From IMG/VR virus record IMGVR_UViG_3300046654_000007, positions 1 through 25,074 of that record: DNA of 25,074 nt, one strand, 5' to 3'. Under the pieces are notes generated by a model. That model was not told the origin of the DNA. It worked only from the letters and a program-made list of their open reading frames with translations, and did not search any database. Each line of letters begins with the position of its first letter. The first letter of the stretch is position 1. Made by a program: the position numbers and the translations under genes. Shown here one piece after another: positions 7,318 through 14,861 of this stretch. The DNA is from a virus.

Positions 7318-8894
7318 GCTGCGTCCCGATCAGGTATGCCAAGTTTCGCGTCGATAGTCTGCTCCAAGTGCCAATAGACCTCTTCCTTAGAGATGTCCAC
7401 TTGACACTGCGCCGTACCGGTGTCTTCATCCTTGGTACAAGTCTTCCAACCGTAATGCATCATGTGACAAGCTGGAGCCTCATCGTTCCCCCGGCCAGTG
7501 CAGTTGGTTCCCTTGCCGTAAAGCGACACCGTGTTTACCCAATCACGTGTCAGATTCTCGACAGACGAGTGTGATAGGAAGATCACTTTCGGCATAGGCT
7601 CATTGGCTACCGAGTTCAACACACCAGTCTCAGGGCCGATCACCAGATCCGCTTCAAACGCGAATGCCAGGGTCTGCCGAATGGACCACTTGCCACAGGT
7701 GCGTGTCACGCGCGGTTCTTTCTCCCATCCCGCCTCCAACATCGCCGCTTCAGGACCGCCGCATAGCACGACATCGACATCCTTGTAGTTGAGCATGAGC
7801 GCGGCAATGATTGCATCGAGTCCAGCCCAGGTTTTGTGCACAGAGGACCCTGCGAGGCTCCAGAGTACAACAAACTTACCGAGCCTTGCCCGCTGTTTGC
7901 GCGCCCACGCCCGTTCATCCAATGTGGTGTAGAACTTGATCACAGGATTATGGTCAAGTCCGGCCAGATCGTGCTGGTGCTCAACATAGTTCTGGTTCAT
8001 GTGTTTATGCCGAATCATTGGTGTCCAGACATCTGCTGCAGTACGGCCTGGCATGGCCAGAAACGACCCTTCGACAGATTCGCTGAGGTTCACGAACTTG
8101 GTGTATTTCTTGGCCTGCCACTTCCAAAAGTCACCGAGGTGCGCGTTGGGTACTTGGTCCTTGTCCAGCAGCATGATGCCATCGAGGTTTGGGTCTTCAG
8201 TGACGATGGCCGCGCCCGGGTTGCTGGTCATCAGTGTGACATGATAACCCTGACGCTTGAGACCGGCCCAGACGCTAGACGCCTGCATCAAGTCACCAAA
8301 TGCACCGAAGCGGCAGACGAGGGCTGACTTCTGGGGTTTCTCCATCTGCCAAGACTGATCAGTGGCCTTACTTTGCAACTTCTTAAAGATCAGAAGCATG
8401 GAATACTCCATGTCGTCATTGCGCTCTTGACACTCGACCAAGTCCCACCCTTTCCGGTCGAACATTGCGTTGATGATGTCCTTGGGTAGAAAGTCGTGCT
8501 TATGGTCCGGGTTCGCGCCCGGTTTGCCGATGTTGGGATAGAAGTTCTTGTGTGGAAGATACAAGACCATGTACCCACCCACCTTCACCAGACGCCACCA
8601 CTCGATCAAAGCGGCCTTGAAATTCTCGATGTGTTCCAACAGGTGGCTTGAGTAAACGAAGTCCATGGATTGACTGGCGAAGATGTCCATCTTCTCACAG
8701 GTCTCCACACGAATGTCAGGATGAATGTTGTGTCCGAACTGCTCATGATGACCGTTGTCAACTGAGAGCACGTGAGGCAGAACTTTGAAAGTTCCGGCGC
8801 CAAGGTCCAAACCTCTGCCACGCAGATAGGGTGCAACTTCCCAAACAATCTTCTTGGATTCCGCGACGTATGGGTCATTGATGTCCCAAGTCAT
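7314..8894 (-). CDS. fused SAM-dependent methyltransferase and family 9 glycosyltransferase (heptosyltransferase-like)
   Basis: The 526-residue protein has two enzymatic halves. Residues about 1-175 are a class I methyltransferase: SAM-binding LDLGAGT at 29-35, acidic D46 at the end of the second strand, MDFVYSSHLLEH at 77-88 and VGGYMVLYLPH at 105-115. Residues about 188-515 resemble ADP-heptose:LPS heptosyltransferases (GT-B fold). They have FGAFGDLMQASSVWAGL with D201 where the family has its conserved Asp, VVLCGGPE at 375-382, and GPETGVLNSVANEP in the nucleotide-sugar site. There Asn replaces the His common in the family. Four cysteines (465, 476, 486, 497) sit in the C-terminal tail. 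The start ATG 8894-8892 overlaps the upstream stop as ATGA and has GGAG upstream. Lying among late genes, it may modify virion proteins or host surface sugar; substrate is unknown. Confidence 0.85.
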   Translation of the reverse strand: MTWDINDPYVAESKKIVWEVAPYLRGRGLDLGAGTFKVLPHVLSVDNGHHEQFGHNIHPDIRVETCEKMDIFASQSMDFVYSSHLLEHIENFKAALIEWWRLVKVGGYMVLYLPHKNFYPNIGKPGANPDHKHDFLPKDIINAMFDRKGWDLVECQERNDDMEYSMLLIFKKLQSKATDQSWQMEKPQKSALVCRFGAFGDLMQASSVWAGLKRQGYHVTLMTSNPGAAIVTEDPNLDGIMLLDKDQVPNAHLGDFWKWQAKKYTKFVNLSESVEGSFLAMPGRTAADVWTPMIRHKHMNQNYVEHQHDLAGLDHNPVIKFYTTLDERAWARKQRARLGKFVVLWSLAGSSVHKTWAGLDAIIAALMLNYKDVDVVLCGGPEAAMLEAGWEKEPRVTRTCGKWSIRQTLAFAFEADLVIGPETGVLNSVANEPMPKVIFLSHSSVENLTRDWVNTVSLYGKGTNCTGRGNDEAPACHMMHYGWKTCTKDEDTGTAQCQVDISKEEVYWHLEQTIDAKLGIPDRDAA

Positions 8895-9217
8895 ACGAGG
8901 CTCCAGACAGGTTTACCCTTGATGGCGACGATCTTCACCGGGATCAGCGCAGCAGCATTCTTGACCTCAGCCCAATTCAGATTCTTCGCTTGGGCTTCCT
9001 TGTAGACATCGGACTGCGCGATTGGTCCACCATCCAGGATGTTGCGCACAAACGCGTCAAATGATTCCCTTTCTTCCTCTTCCTCCTCTGGTTCCACGAC
9101 AGTCACATCGGGCTTGAGCGGATTGCCGCCACCATCAAAAAGGACTCCGTTCTGCTCATACAGAGCTTGCGGATGCCCCCAAATGGTTCCGTGGGGTTTC
9201 GAGGGGTCGAGTTTCAT
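8891..9217 (-). CDS. small protein with acidic linker and winged-helix-like C-terminus
   Basis: This 108-residue protein has three parts. The N-terminal GTIWGHPQALYEQNGVLFDGGG is a short unit of a kind seen in other small phage proteins. Residues 40-53 form a strongly acidic linker with six consecutive Glu. The C-terminal 55 residues (FVRNILDGGPIAQSDVYKEA, then a second helix with WAEVKNAA, ending in GKPVWSLV) follow the helix-turn-helix-wing layout found at the C-termini of some phage primase and replication proteins. DNA binding is an inference from that pattern. It is coupled to the downstream fusion enzyme through an ATGA overlap. The start ATG 9217-9215 has AGGAG about eleven bases upstream. 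Confidence 0.72.
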   Translation of the reverse strand: MKLDPSKPHGTIWGHPQALYEQNGVLFDGGGNPLKPDVTVVEPEEEEEERESFDAFVRNILDGGPIAQSDVYKEAQAKNLNWAEVKNAAALIPVKIVAIKGKPVWSLV

Positions 9218-9229
9218 GCGCGTGTGCTC

Positions 9230-9478
9230 CTAAACGTAGATGGTTGATTCCTTAGCCTTGTTGAGGACTCCCTCCAACGAAGCCAAGATGTTGCGCTCCA
9301 GACCCGAACGGGTCATGGTGAGTGCTGGGTGCGGGATGTCTGCAACGATTGCCCTACAGAGGTCATCCAGTGAAATGTCGACAGCTATGCCCGTTTCCTT
9401 CACGGTTACCGTTATTTCAGGGTTGTGCCAATGTCTGGACACATGCACCATGACTTTTTGCGGTGGGACCTCGGCCAT
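9230..9478 (-). CDS. hypothetical phage protein, 82 residues
   Basis: A small gene with a clear AGGAG site seven bases before ATG 9478-9476. The product starts with beta strands (VMVHVSRHW, ITVTVKETGIAVDISL) and ends in helices that include RNILASLEGVLNKAKES. I recognise no family. It sits between the 20-residue-repeat protein and the winged-helix-like protein, 12 bases from the latter, so it belongs to the same transcript. It has no cysteine and no membrane segment. Confidence 0.65.
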   Translation of the reverse strand: MAEVPPQKVMVHVSRHWHNPEITVTVKETGIAVDISLDDLCRAIVADIPHPALTMTRSGLERNILASLEGVLNKAKESTIYV

Positions 9479-9525
9479 CTGACACTCCTAAGTTGTTGGA
9501 TTATGCCTTGTTTTAGTATGTGAAG

Positions 9526-10590
9526 CTAGTTCCAAATTCCACCTCGAACGTAGTTGCCACGAGAACTCACTACCGGGGCGCCGAACGTCGCCGTGCTACC
9601 CGCCCACTGGTAGGTTCCGGGCACAGCCGCTACAAGCGCCGCAATGCTGGCCGGACTACCTTGCCATGCCCACGCACCAACGGTAGCACCTACAAGCGCG
9701 GGGACCGCTGCCTGCACCCCTGCCCACGTGTACGCGCCCGTGGTGGCGTTTACCAGCAGGGGGACATTGGCCGGAGCCCCTAGCCATGAATACTGACCGG
9801 GAGCGGCTGCAATTTGCAGGGGCACATCACTCTGCGTGCCGGTCCAAGCGTATGCACCGATACCCGCCGAGATGACGACAGTGCTGGCAAAGGTGGCCGT
9901 GGTTCCGGCCCACGTGTACGCACCCGGAGCGCCATTGACCTGCGAGGGCACATCGGCCTGGACTCCAGACCACGTATAGAGTCCCGGAGAAGCCGATAAC
10001 CCACCACTGAATGTGACCGCAACACCCGCCCACGTGTACGCGCCGGGCAGTGCCTGAACCAGCAACGGAATAGACGAGGTGAGTCCAGCCCAAGACCACG
10101 TGCCGGGGGCGGCGTTGACCAGCGCAGGGACTGCCGATGTTGTGCCCGCCCAAGAATACGCACCGATGGTCTGCGATACGAGAATGGGTACGTTGGCAGG
10201 AGCGCCGGCCCAAGAATACGCACCGGGGGCAGCGTTGACCAGTGCTGGGACACCAGATGTCGTGCCAGCCCAAGAATAAGTGCCCGTAACCGAATTGACC
10301 AGTGCCGGGACTGTGGACAACGTGCCCGACCAAGAATACGCACCGGGGGCCGCACCGACTAGCACCGGGACGAGTGCCGCGACACCCGTCCAACTGTACG
10401 CGCCCGCCGTGGCAGGAATTAGAAGCGGGACTGTGGAAGTGCTGCCTGCCCAGGAGTAAGCGCCGGGGGATCCGGCGATTAGGCCAAGTAGGGGAGAAGT
10501 GCTACCTGCCCAAGTGAACGCGCCGGGGCTGGCGGAAACTGTGACAACGCCACCGCCGCCTCCTCCGGTGAGAGCGAGGAGCAGGGACAT
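9526..10590 (-). CDS. structural protein made of sixteen 20-residue G-x-aromatic-x-W-x-G repeats
   Basis: After a 20-residue leader (MSLLLALTGGGGGG, hydrophobic then six Gly), residues 21-343 consist of sixteen tandem units. Fourteen are exactly 20 residues, one is 22 and one is 21, and an 11-residue tail ends in GGIWN. The consensus is roughly APGAYSWAGTTSxVPALVNA. Gly3, the aromatic at 5, Trp at 7 and Gly at 9 are nearly invariant, while the second half varies. Charged residues are almost absent. Such regular units suggest a beta-solenoid or stacked beta-hairpins presenting an aromatic face, as in phage adhesins or decoration fibres. It follows the larger fibre-like gene by four bases (ATG 10590-10588, weak ribosome binding site). 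The leader resembles short SLLLLL-Gly leaders on other phage head or tail proteins. The function is inferred. Confidence 0.8.
   Translation of the reverse strand: MSLLLALTGGGGGGVVTVSASPGAFTWAGSTSPLLGLIAGSPGAYSWAGSTSTVPLLIPATAGAYSWTGVAALVPVLVGAAPGAYSWSGTLSTVPALVNSVTGTYSWAGTTSGVPALVNAAPGAYSWAGAPANVPILVSQTIGAYSWAGTTSAVPALVNAAPGTWSWAGLTSSIPLLVQALPGAYTWAGVAVTFSGGLSASPGLYTWSGVQADVPSQVNGAPGAYTWAGTTATFASTVVISAGIGAYAWTGTQSDVPLQIAAAPGQYSWLGAPANVPLLVNATTGAYTWAGVQAAVPALVGATVGAWAWQGSPASIAALVAAVPGTYQWAGSTATFGAPVVSSRGNYVRGGIWN
9562..10530 (-). repeat. about 60-bp tandem repeats coding the 20-residue units
   Basis: The DNA of the repeat protein is itself an imperfect tandem array of about sixteen 60-bp units. 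The best conserved parts are the codons for Pro-Gly-Ala-Tyr-Ser-Trp-Ala-Gly, seen on the given strand as recurring GCCCAAGAATACGCACCGGG-like blocks. Units 4-8 are the most alike. Units 9, 11 and 16 differ most. Confidence 0.85.
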
Positions 10591-10594
10591 TTAA

Positions 10595-12088
10595 TTACTC
10601 GAAATAGGCGTCGAATCCGACGGTGTGAATCACCGAGCCAGCAGAAGCTACAGTACCCTGTTGACGGCATGTAGTTGCCACAAACTCACCAGGAGCAATA
10701 ACGATTGGAGCAGCAAAGGCTCGATAGATACCCTGCGGGCTAAGCAATGTCCCTGCCGGTGCGGTCACTACACAACCTTCTACCCCAAGCATGATGTGCC
10801 GTGGAGCTTTCGTTGTGCCGGTGGTGAAGGAGGCAGATTCTGCTGTAGCCAGTGATACTGCGGTATGCCCAAAAGCCAACCCATAAAGAAACGCCAAGGG
10901 GCCACCAGTAATAGCTGCATCAACTACCGAGTGAATCCATACTCCAGTAATAATCAGGTTGCGCCCTGTTAATCCTGCTACTGCAGCGGGATTCTGGTAG
11001 GAGGTCATAACCCCAAGCGTACCTGCCGCGAGTGTGCATAAGTCATGTGATACCCCACCCAGTCCAACTGGATTTCCCGTACCAACTGCGGTATTACTTA
11101 GGGCTGAAGCTGCTGCAATTGCAGCATTCAAATAGTTCGATGTCGATGGGTTGGTTGCGGGTGAGACACCATTCTGTACTTGGTATCCCATGTGCCCGAA
11201 GCCAGCCTTCTGAGTCGCCCAAGGTCTTGCCAAGTCAGGTCCAAGCTCAGTGATGAAGCAGTCCGTTACTTTCAGAATTGGGGCCAGCGCAGGGGCGGAG
11301 CCAGCGGTGTAGACCCGGAAGGTCAAAGGCTGCGATGCCGCCTGGAATGGTTGACCTTGCGTTGGTGCATTGGTCTGCATTGTCAAAACAGCCTGCAATA
11401 TGTCATCAATATAGAACAGCACCGTATCCGTCTGAATCACGATCAACCAGTCGTGATTGATTGAACCCGAGGGGACGGTAATCGGTCCTGTTGAGGTTTC
11501 CGTACCGTTGTAGTTGATGTAACCGCGAAGCTCGCCCGAGGTATTGAACCTGTAGAACACACCGTCCGTTGGCGCGCCGGGAGCCGCACCGTTCAGCGTA
11601 GCCTGGAATAGACCGAACTCAATGGTCTGGTTGGCCTGAGCGCCGTTGGGAATCTGCGCTGAGACATTGACACGCAACTCAGCCTTGGCAAACAACGGGA
11701 AGTTCTTCCAAGTCTGGAAGCCACACGAGGTTGACAGGGTAGTAACTGAGCCGGAGTTCAACGTCAAAAAACCCGACGCCTGCGCTGCAGTCATCGTCGT
11801 GAACGCGTATTTGTACTTTGAAGTATTCTGGAAAGTCGCGTTGAACGTGTCATCCCACAGCAAAGTCTTCGCCGCCGTGTACAGACCTTCTCCTTCAGAC
11901 ACATAGACTTGGTTCACACGACCACCAGCCACCACTGAGCCGAGCCCTGCGTCGTTCTGTCCGGCAAGCGCAACGAAACCGGCTTGATTCAAAACCTGGG
12001 GCGTTGTCACCTTCAGGTTGTAGTTGGCGTCAACGTTCGCCTTACCTGCCGTATTGGAGCCACCGTTGATTACACTGTCCATTGCCAT
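10595..12088 (-). CDS. fibre-like structural protein with probable lectin-type (LamG/concanavalin-like) domain
   Basis: The 497-residue product begins MAMDSVINGGSNTAGKANVD, followed by NYNLKVTTPQV. This opening is common among phage capsid or tail surface proteins. Residues about 75-270 form a beta-rich domain with KTLLWDDTFNATF at its start, TIEFGLFQA, GVFYRFNTSGELRGYINYNG, and WLIVIQTDTVLFYIDDIL. That order of strands fits a jelly-roll lectin fold used for carbohydrate binding. The C-terminal 200 residues contain GFGHMGYQV, Ala-rich helix and further beta strands (LIITGVWIHSVVD, GEFVATTCRQQG), perhaps a trimerising head domain. ATG 12088-12086 has AAGGAA about seven bases upstream. It probably works with the adjacent repeat protein as surface decoration or receptor-binding fibre. 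Confidence 0.72.
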   Translation of the reverse strand: MAMDSVINGGSNTAGKANVDANYNLKVTTPQVLNQAGFVALAGQNDAGLGSVVAGGRVNQVYVSEGEGLYTAAKTLLWDDTFNATFQNTSKYKYAFTTMTAAQASGFLTLNSGSVTTLSTSCGFQTWKNFPLFAKAELRVNVSAQIPNGAQANQTIEFGLFQATLNGAAPGAPTDGVFYRFNTSGELRGYINYNGTETSTGPITVPSGSINHDWLIVIQTDTVLFYIDDILQAVLTMQTNAPTQGQPFQAASQPLTFRVYTAGSAPALAPILKVTDCFITELGPDLARPWATQKAGFGHMGYQVQNGVSPATNPSTSNYLNAAIAAASALSNTAVGTGNPVGLGGVSHDLCTLAAGTLGVMTSYQNPAAVAGLTGRNLIITGVWIHSVVDAAITGGPLAFLYGLAFGHTAVSLATAESASFTTGTTKAPRHIMLGVEGCVVTAPAGTLLSPQGIYRAFAAPIVIAPGEFVATTCRQQGTVASAGSVIHTVGFDAYFE

Positions 12089-12100
12089 AATAGTTCCTTG

Positions 12101-12394
12101 TCAATCTGCCCAGACCCAACGAATGGCGAAGGTGCCTTGAATCTTTTCACTCGCTCGACCATAAATCGTGAACCCCGTACCAGCAGTTGGCGTTCCACCG
12201 GTGAACTCAGCGAACAACGCGATGTAGCGATGGTCTGATGCTGTGTGGTCGCTGGTGCTGTCGTCCGCCATAATGTACGCTTCCACTTTGCTGGTGGCGC
12301 TGATGGTCGTCTGCCCGGTCACAGCAATCAACGCCTCGTTAGAGCCAGGGTAGGCTCCGAAGTCGATGGTTGCTGTGCCCTGACCAGTTGCCAT
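12101..12394 (-). CDS. small phage structural-region protein, 97 residues
   Basis: The product starts MATGQGTATIDFGAYPGSNEA and ends with FTIYGRASEKIQGTFAIRWVW. This matches a widespread type of small beta-rich phage protein that often lies next to decoration and fibre genes. It has alternating beta strands and no cysteine. The start ATG 12394-12392 lies three bases after the stop of the 159-residue gene. The ribosome binding site is weak, so translation probably depends on coupling to the upstream gene. The role is likely minor structural, inferred from context. Confidence 0.72.
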   Translation of the reverse strand: MATGQGTATIDFGAYPGSNEALIAVTGQTTISATSKVEAYIMADDSTSDHTASDHRYIALFAEFTGGTPTAGTGFTIYGRASEKIQGTFAIRWVWAD

Positions 12395-12397
12395 GGC

Positions 12398-12877
12398 TTA
12401 AGTCGCCGTACCTTGGAACACGGGCTGCGTGCCGGAACTGACCCCGTTAACGTTGATCTGAAGTCCAGGGACCAACGAAATTGGGCCGCCCAAGTCAATG
12501 TAGCCGAACACATGCTTGCCCGCGTCAGTGCTATCGTAGAACGCTCCCCAGTATGCGCCTGTGGGGTTGGCGGCATTCGCGGCCAGCGTGATGGGGCTGG
12601 TGCAGTTGAGACTAGTCACCGCACCTGCGAGGGTAGAGGTGCAGCCCGCAACGGTGATGCCACCAGTGGTGTAGCTGCCCGCAGCAGCAACCTCGTTGGT
12701 CGCATAATTCTGCGCGCCACCCGCACCATAACGAGGGTCGCTGTCCGTCACCGTGGGCGGCGCGACATTCGTCATGATGATCATCTTGATCGTGTTGGTG
12801 GCCCAGAGGGATGCCAGACCGGTGAGCGACATGTTGCTCACAAATTTTGCACTAACGTGCGTTGCTCCTGCTGCCAT
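12398..12877 (-). CDS. putative minor structural protein, 159 residues
   Basis: This beta-rich protein opens with MAAGATHVSAKFVSNM and contains IKMIIMTNVAPPTV, the motif YATNEVAAAGSYTTGGITV and, later, YWGAFYDSTDAG. The motif sequence (an early lysine-rich strand, then TNEVxAxGYTxGG, then a region with a coloured aromatic YIDLGG) is familiar from small phage structural proteins encoded beside decoration genes. ATG 12877-12875 shares one base with the upstream stop (TAATG) and has CAGGAG nine bases before it. Its specific role is unknown. Confidence 0.72.
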   Translation of the reverse strand: MAAGATHVSAKFVSNMSLTGLASLWATNTIKMIIMTNVAPPTVTDSDPRYGAGGAQNYATNEVAAAGSYTTGGITVAGCTSTLAGAVTSLNCTSPITLAANAANPTGAYWGAFYDSTDAGKHVFGYIDLGGPISLVPGLQINVNGVSSGTQPVFQGTAT

Positions 12878-13431
12878 TACTGATACTCCTGGATAGCCAG
12901 CGTTGAAGCGCTGGCACAGATTGCATGAATTGCACCGGTCGTGAACGTGTATCTATCCATGACCCACGTACCGTTCGGCGTCAACACTATCCCGCTATTC
13001 ATGGCAGCGGCAAACCCATCCCCAAAATACACATTCACGGTGCCGAGGTTGAACACCACCAATTTCTTCCGGGCCGCATTGGCAGCGATCACCACGGAGT
13101 CCGAGCTTGTGACGCTGGCTGTGGCAGGCGCAAGCGCAGTGCCCAACCCCCGCATCATCGCACTCATTCCACGCAGCTTGGCGGCCTCGGTACCGGCAAC
13201 ATCACCATAGACAGCCGCATCGGTAGTCGATCCCTCTGCTACATCCGCCCCATCTGCTAGAGTGACCGCTCCACCGCCTCCACCGCCACTGCCCGGCGTG
13301 GCCTTGACCCATGCAAGACCAACCGTGTCCCACACATACGTCGCAACCTTATTGACGTTCTCGGATTGGATGCCCGAGACTGCGTCGACAAGGATGTTTC
13401 GGTGTAGGTAGGCGCTTTGCGGATCCGCCAC
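12877..13431 (-). CDS. putative decoration/fibre protein with poly-Gly linker, 184 residues
   Basis: The start codon is GTG (13431-13429), four bases after the stop of the upstream gene. The N-terminal 45 residues contain an anchor-like segment (AYLHRNILVDAVSG, then VATYVWDT). A GSGGGGGG linker follows at about residues 48-55. The middle has the ADGADVAEGSTTDAAV unit common in phage fibre proteins. The C-terminal 60 residues form a small beta domain, with KKLVVFNLGTVNVYFGDG followed by IVLTPNGTWVMDRYTF. That layout is typical of small capsid-surface or tail-fibre units. The modular structure suggests attachment at one end and exposure at the other. The function is inferred. Confidence 0.72.
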   Translation of the reverse strand: MADPQSAYLHRNILVDAVSGIQSENVNKVATYVWDTVGLAWVKATPGSGGGGGGAVTLADGADVAEGSTTDAAVYGDVAGTEAAKLRGMSAMMRGLGTALAPATASVTSSDSVVIAANAARKKLVVFNLGTVNVYFGDGFAAAMNSGIVLTPNGTWVMDRYTFTTGAIHAICASASTLAIQEYQ

Positions 13432-13434
13432 GGA

Positions 13435-13815
13435 TTACATCCGGTCGAGGTAATTGTTCCGCTCGACAAAGCCCACATTGCCCAACTCGTCCTTGGCCTC
13501 ACCATAGAACAGGTCGATGTGCTCTCCGCCATACTGATCATCGGTAGCGTTCATCTCGCGGCGAATGAACCCCTTGGCGGGACTGTAGACGCTGGGGTCT
13601 TTGATACCGGAGACGTCAAACTCGCCGCCCGTGGCTTGCACAAATTCATGCACTCCGTGTAGCTGCGTCTTCGGCATACGGTTGAACTTGGCGCTGGCCT
13701 CGGGGGTCATGCAGCAAGAGGTATTGCGCGCACTCGCGAACGTTGTCCACGACTCGTCAGGCTCAGACGCCTTTGCGGGTGGGGCGGTGATCTGAAACTT
13801 TTCTGCAAGGCTCAT
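13435..13815 (-). CDS. hypothetical phage protein, 126 residues
   Basis: ATG 13815-13813 has a perfect AAGGAG site. The protein is hydrophilic, with a Cys-Cys pair near residue 34 (RNTSCCMTPEA) and charged C-terminal segments (RREMNATDDQYGGEHIDLFYGE). I do not recognise a family. It lies just downstream of a hairpin (13828-13858) that could set its expression apart from the genes before it. Structural context suggests a minor virion or assembly factor, but this is not supported by any motif. Confidence 0.65.
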   Translation of the reverse strand: MSLAEKFQITAPPAKASEPDESWTTFASARNTSCCMTPEASAKFNRMPKTQLHGVHEFVQATGGEFDVSGIKDPSVYSPAKGFIRREMNATDDQYGGEHIDLFYGEAKDELGNVGFVERNNYLDRM

Positions 13816-13827
13816 GATTGCTCCTTA

Positions 13828-13858
13828 AAGAGACGGGGCCGCATGGCCCCGGACTCTT
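13828..13858 (-). terminator. intercistronic hairpin, possible attenuating terminator
   Basis: On the transcript a 7-bp GC-only stem (CGGGGCC pairing with GGCCCCG, 13834-13840 with 13845-13851) closes a four-base loop. It is extended by an outer AAGAG/CTCTT pairing across a small internal loop. The bases after it on the transcript are TCTCTTTAAGG, only partly T-rich, and they run into the AAGGAG of the next gene. It could be a weak terminator, an RNA-stability element or a modulator of that ribosome binding site. Confidence 0.5.
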
Positions 13859-14237
13859 AGTTTGCCGAACCCTTGGGGGCGTAGCCTTCTTTCAGGTCAC
13901 GCACACCCTGCCATCCATCATCCGGGAAGCTCATGCCGCCCGTGTAGTGGCGCAAAGGCATATCGCGGATGTCGCGATGGGGCTGGTCGCTGATGTCCAT
14001 GCCGGGGGGCAGGATGTTGAACTTCGCGGCCTCACCGTAGGCGGTGCCCTTCTTGACGATGTAGTCGTCAGTGCTGGCACAGAAGCCCGACTTCTCGCCG
14101 ATGTCGTTCTTCTCGCTCTGCATGTTCATGACACCCGAGTCCACTTCTTCAAACGGCTTGCCGAACTTGGTGTCGTTGCCGATCTGGCCAGTGTACTTGG
14201 CGCCCTTGCCCGAAGGCAGGTTGGGTTTTGTTGACAT
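13857..14237 (-). CDS. hypothetical phage protein, 126 residues
   Basis: ATG 14237-14235 is preceded by AAGGAG at a ten-base spacing. The product is hydrophilic, with an early Lys/Gly-rich segment (KPNLPSGKGAKYTG) and later a DISDQPHRDIRDMPLRHY segment. It has a single Cys and no membrane or coiled-coil stretch. No family is recognised. It sits between the probable decoration protein and the hairpin, in the block that follows the major capsid gene. Confidence 0.65.
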   Translation of the reverse strand: MSTKPNLPSGKGAKYTGQIGNDTKFGKPFEEVDSGVMNMQSEKNDIGEKSGFCASTDDYIVKKGTAYGEAAKFNILPPGMDISDQPHRDIRDMPLRHYTGGMSFPDDGWQGVRDLKEGYAPKGSAN

Positions 14238-14249
14238 GTCGAATGCTCC

Positions 14250-14807
14250 TTATGCGGTGACGTTGGCGAGTGGCAACACGTTGTATTCCAACGCAATCGC
14301 CAAGACGCTGGATGCGTCCGTGCCGCGCTGGACGAACAGTTGGTCGCCCTGGTTGACGGTGAATCCACCCATATACGGGTAGACGCCTGCGCCGAGTTGC
14401 GCTTGGCCGGTGGTGGCGGTGCCATTAAGCGCCACAGAGTTGGTGAACCCCGCAACGTTGGTCTGGGTGCCGGTGGCAGTGCCGTTGTACAACGACGCGA
14501 CAAACGGGCCGTAGGTACTGGTCGTCAACGACGGTGTGGCGCCCACAGCCGCGTTGTTCATCACACGGATCACCGAATAGGTGTCCGCATTGATCGCGGT
14601 GACAGTGGATGTACCGTTGTACAGCGTGGCAGTGGATGTGCCCGCAGCAGCAGTGACTTGCGACACTGTGATAGCGAACACCTGCAACGCGGTAAACGCC
14701 ACAAACTTGCTGGTCGCGCCCGAGGCACCGGCGGCAAGGGCCGGGAACACGTGGGCCACGCGGGCCAGATAGGAGGGGTGGTCATACCCCATGCTTTTTA
14801 CTGACAT
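14250..14807 (-). CDS. putative capsid decoration/minor head protein, 185 residues
   Basis: This is the first gene after the major capsid gene. That place is often taken by a decoration or head-stabilising protein. The 185 residues are low in charge and high in Ala, Thr, Val and Gly. They contain two similar short strands, ATLYNGTSTVTAIN and ASLYNGTATGTQTN, about 50 residues apart, which point to an internal duplication in a beta-sandwich. The C-terminal part has GGFTVNQGDQLFVQRG, typical of beta-rich virion proteins. The start ATG 14807-14805 has AAGGAG upstream. The hairpin in the preceding gap may lower its expression relative to the capsid protein. Confidence 0.7.
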   Translation of the reverse strand: MSVKSMGYDHPSYLARVAHVFPALAAGASGATSKFVAFTALQVFAITVSQVTAAAGTSTATLYNGTSTVTAINADTYSVIRVMNNAAVGATPSLTTSTYGPFVASLYNGTATGTQTNVAGFTNSVALNGTATTGQAQLGAGVYPYMGGFTVNQGDQLFVQRGTDASSVLAIALEYNVLPLANVTA

Positions 14808-14861
14808 CTGAATTACTCCTTATTGCGTGGACCTCGCCCACATTGTTTACAGTTTGAGAGT

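Noticed and set aside
12245-12883. Plus-strand frame of 212 codons
   Set aside because: It is antisense to two small structural genes, with an Arg/His/Cys-rich product typical of shadow frames.
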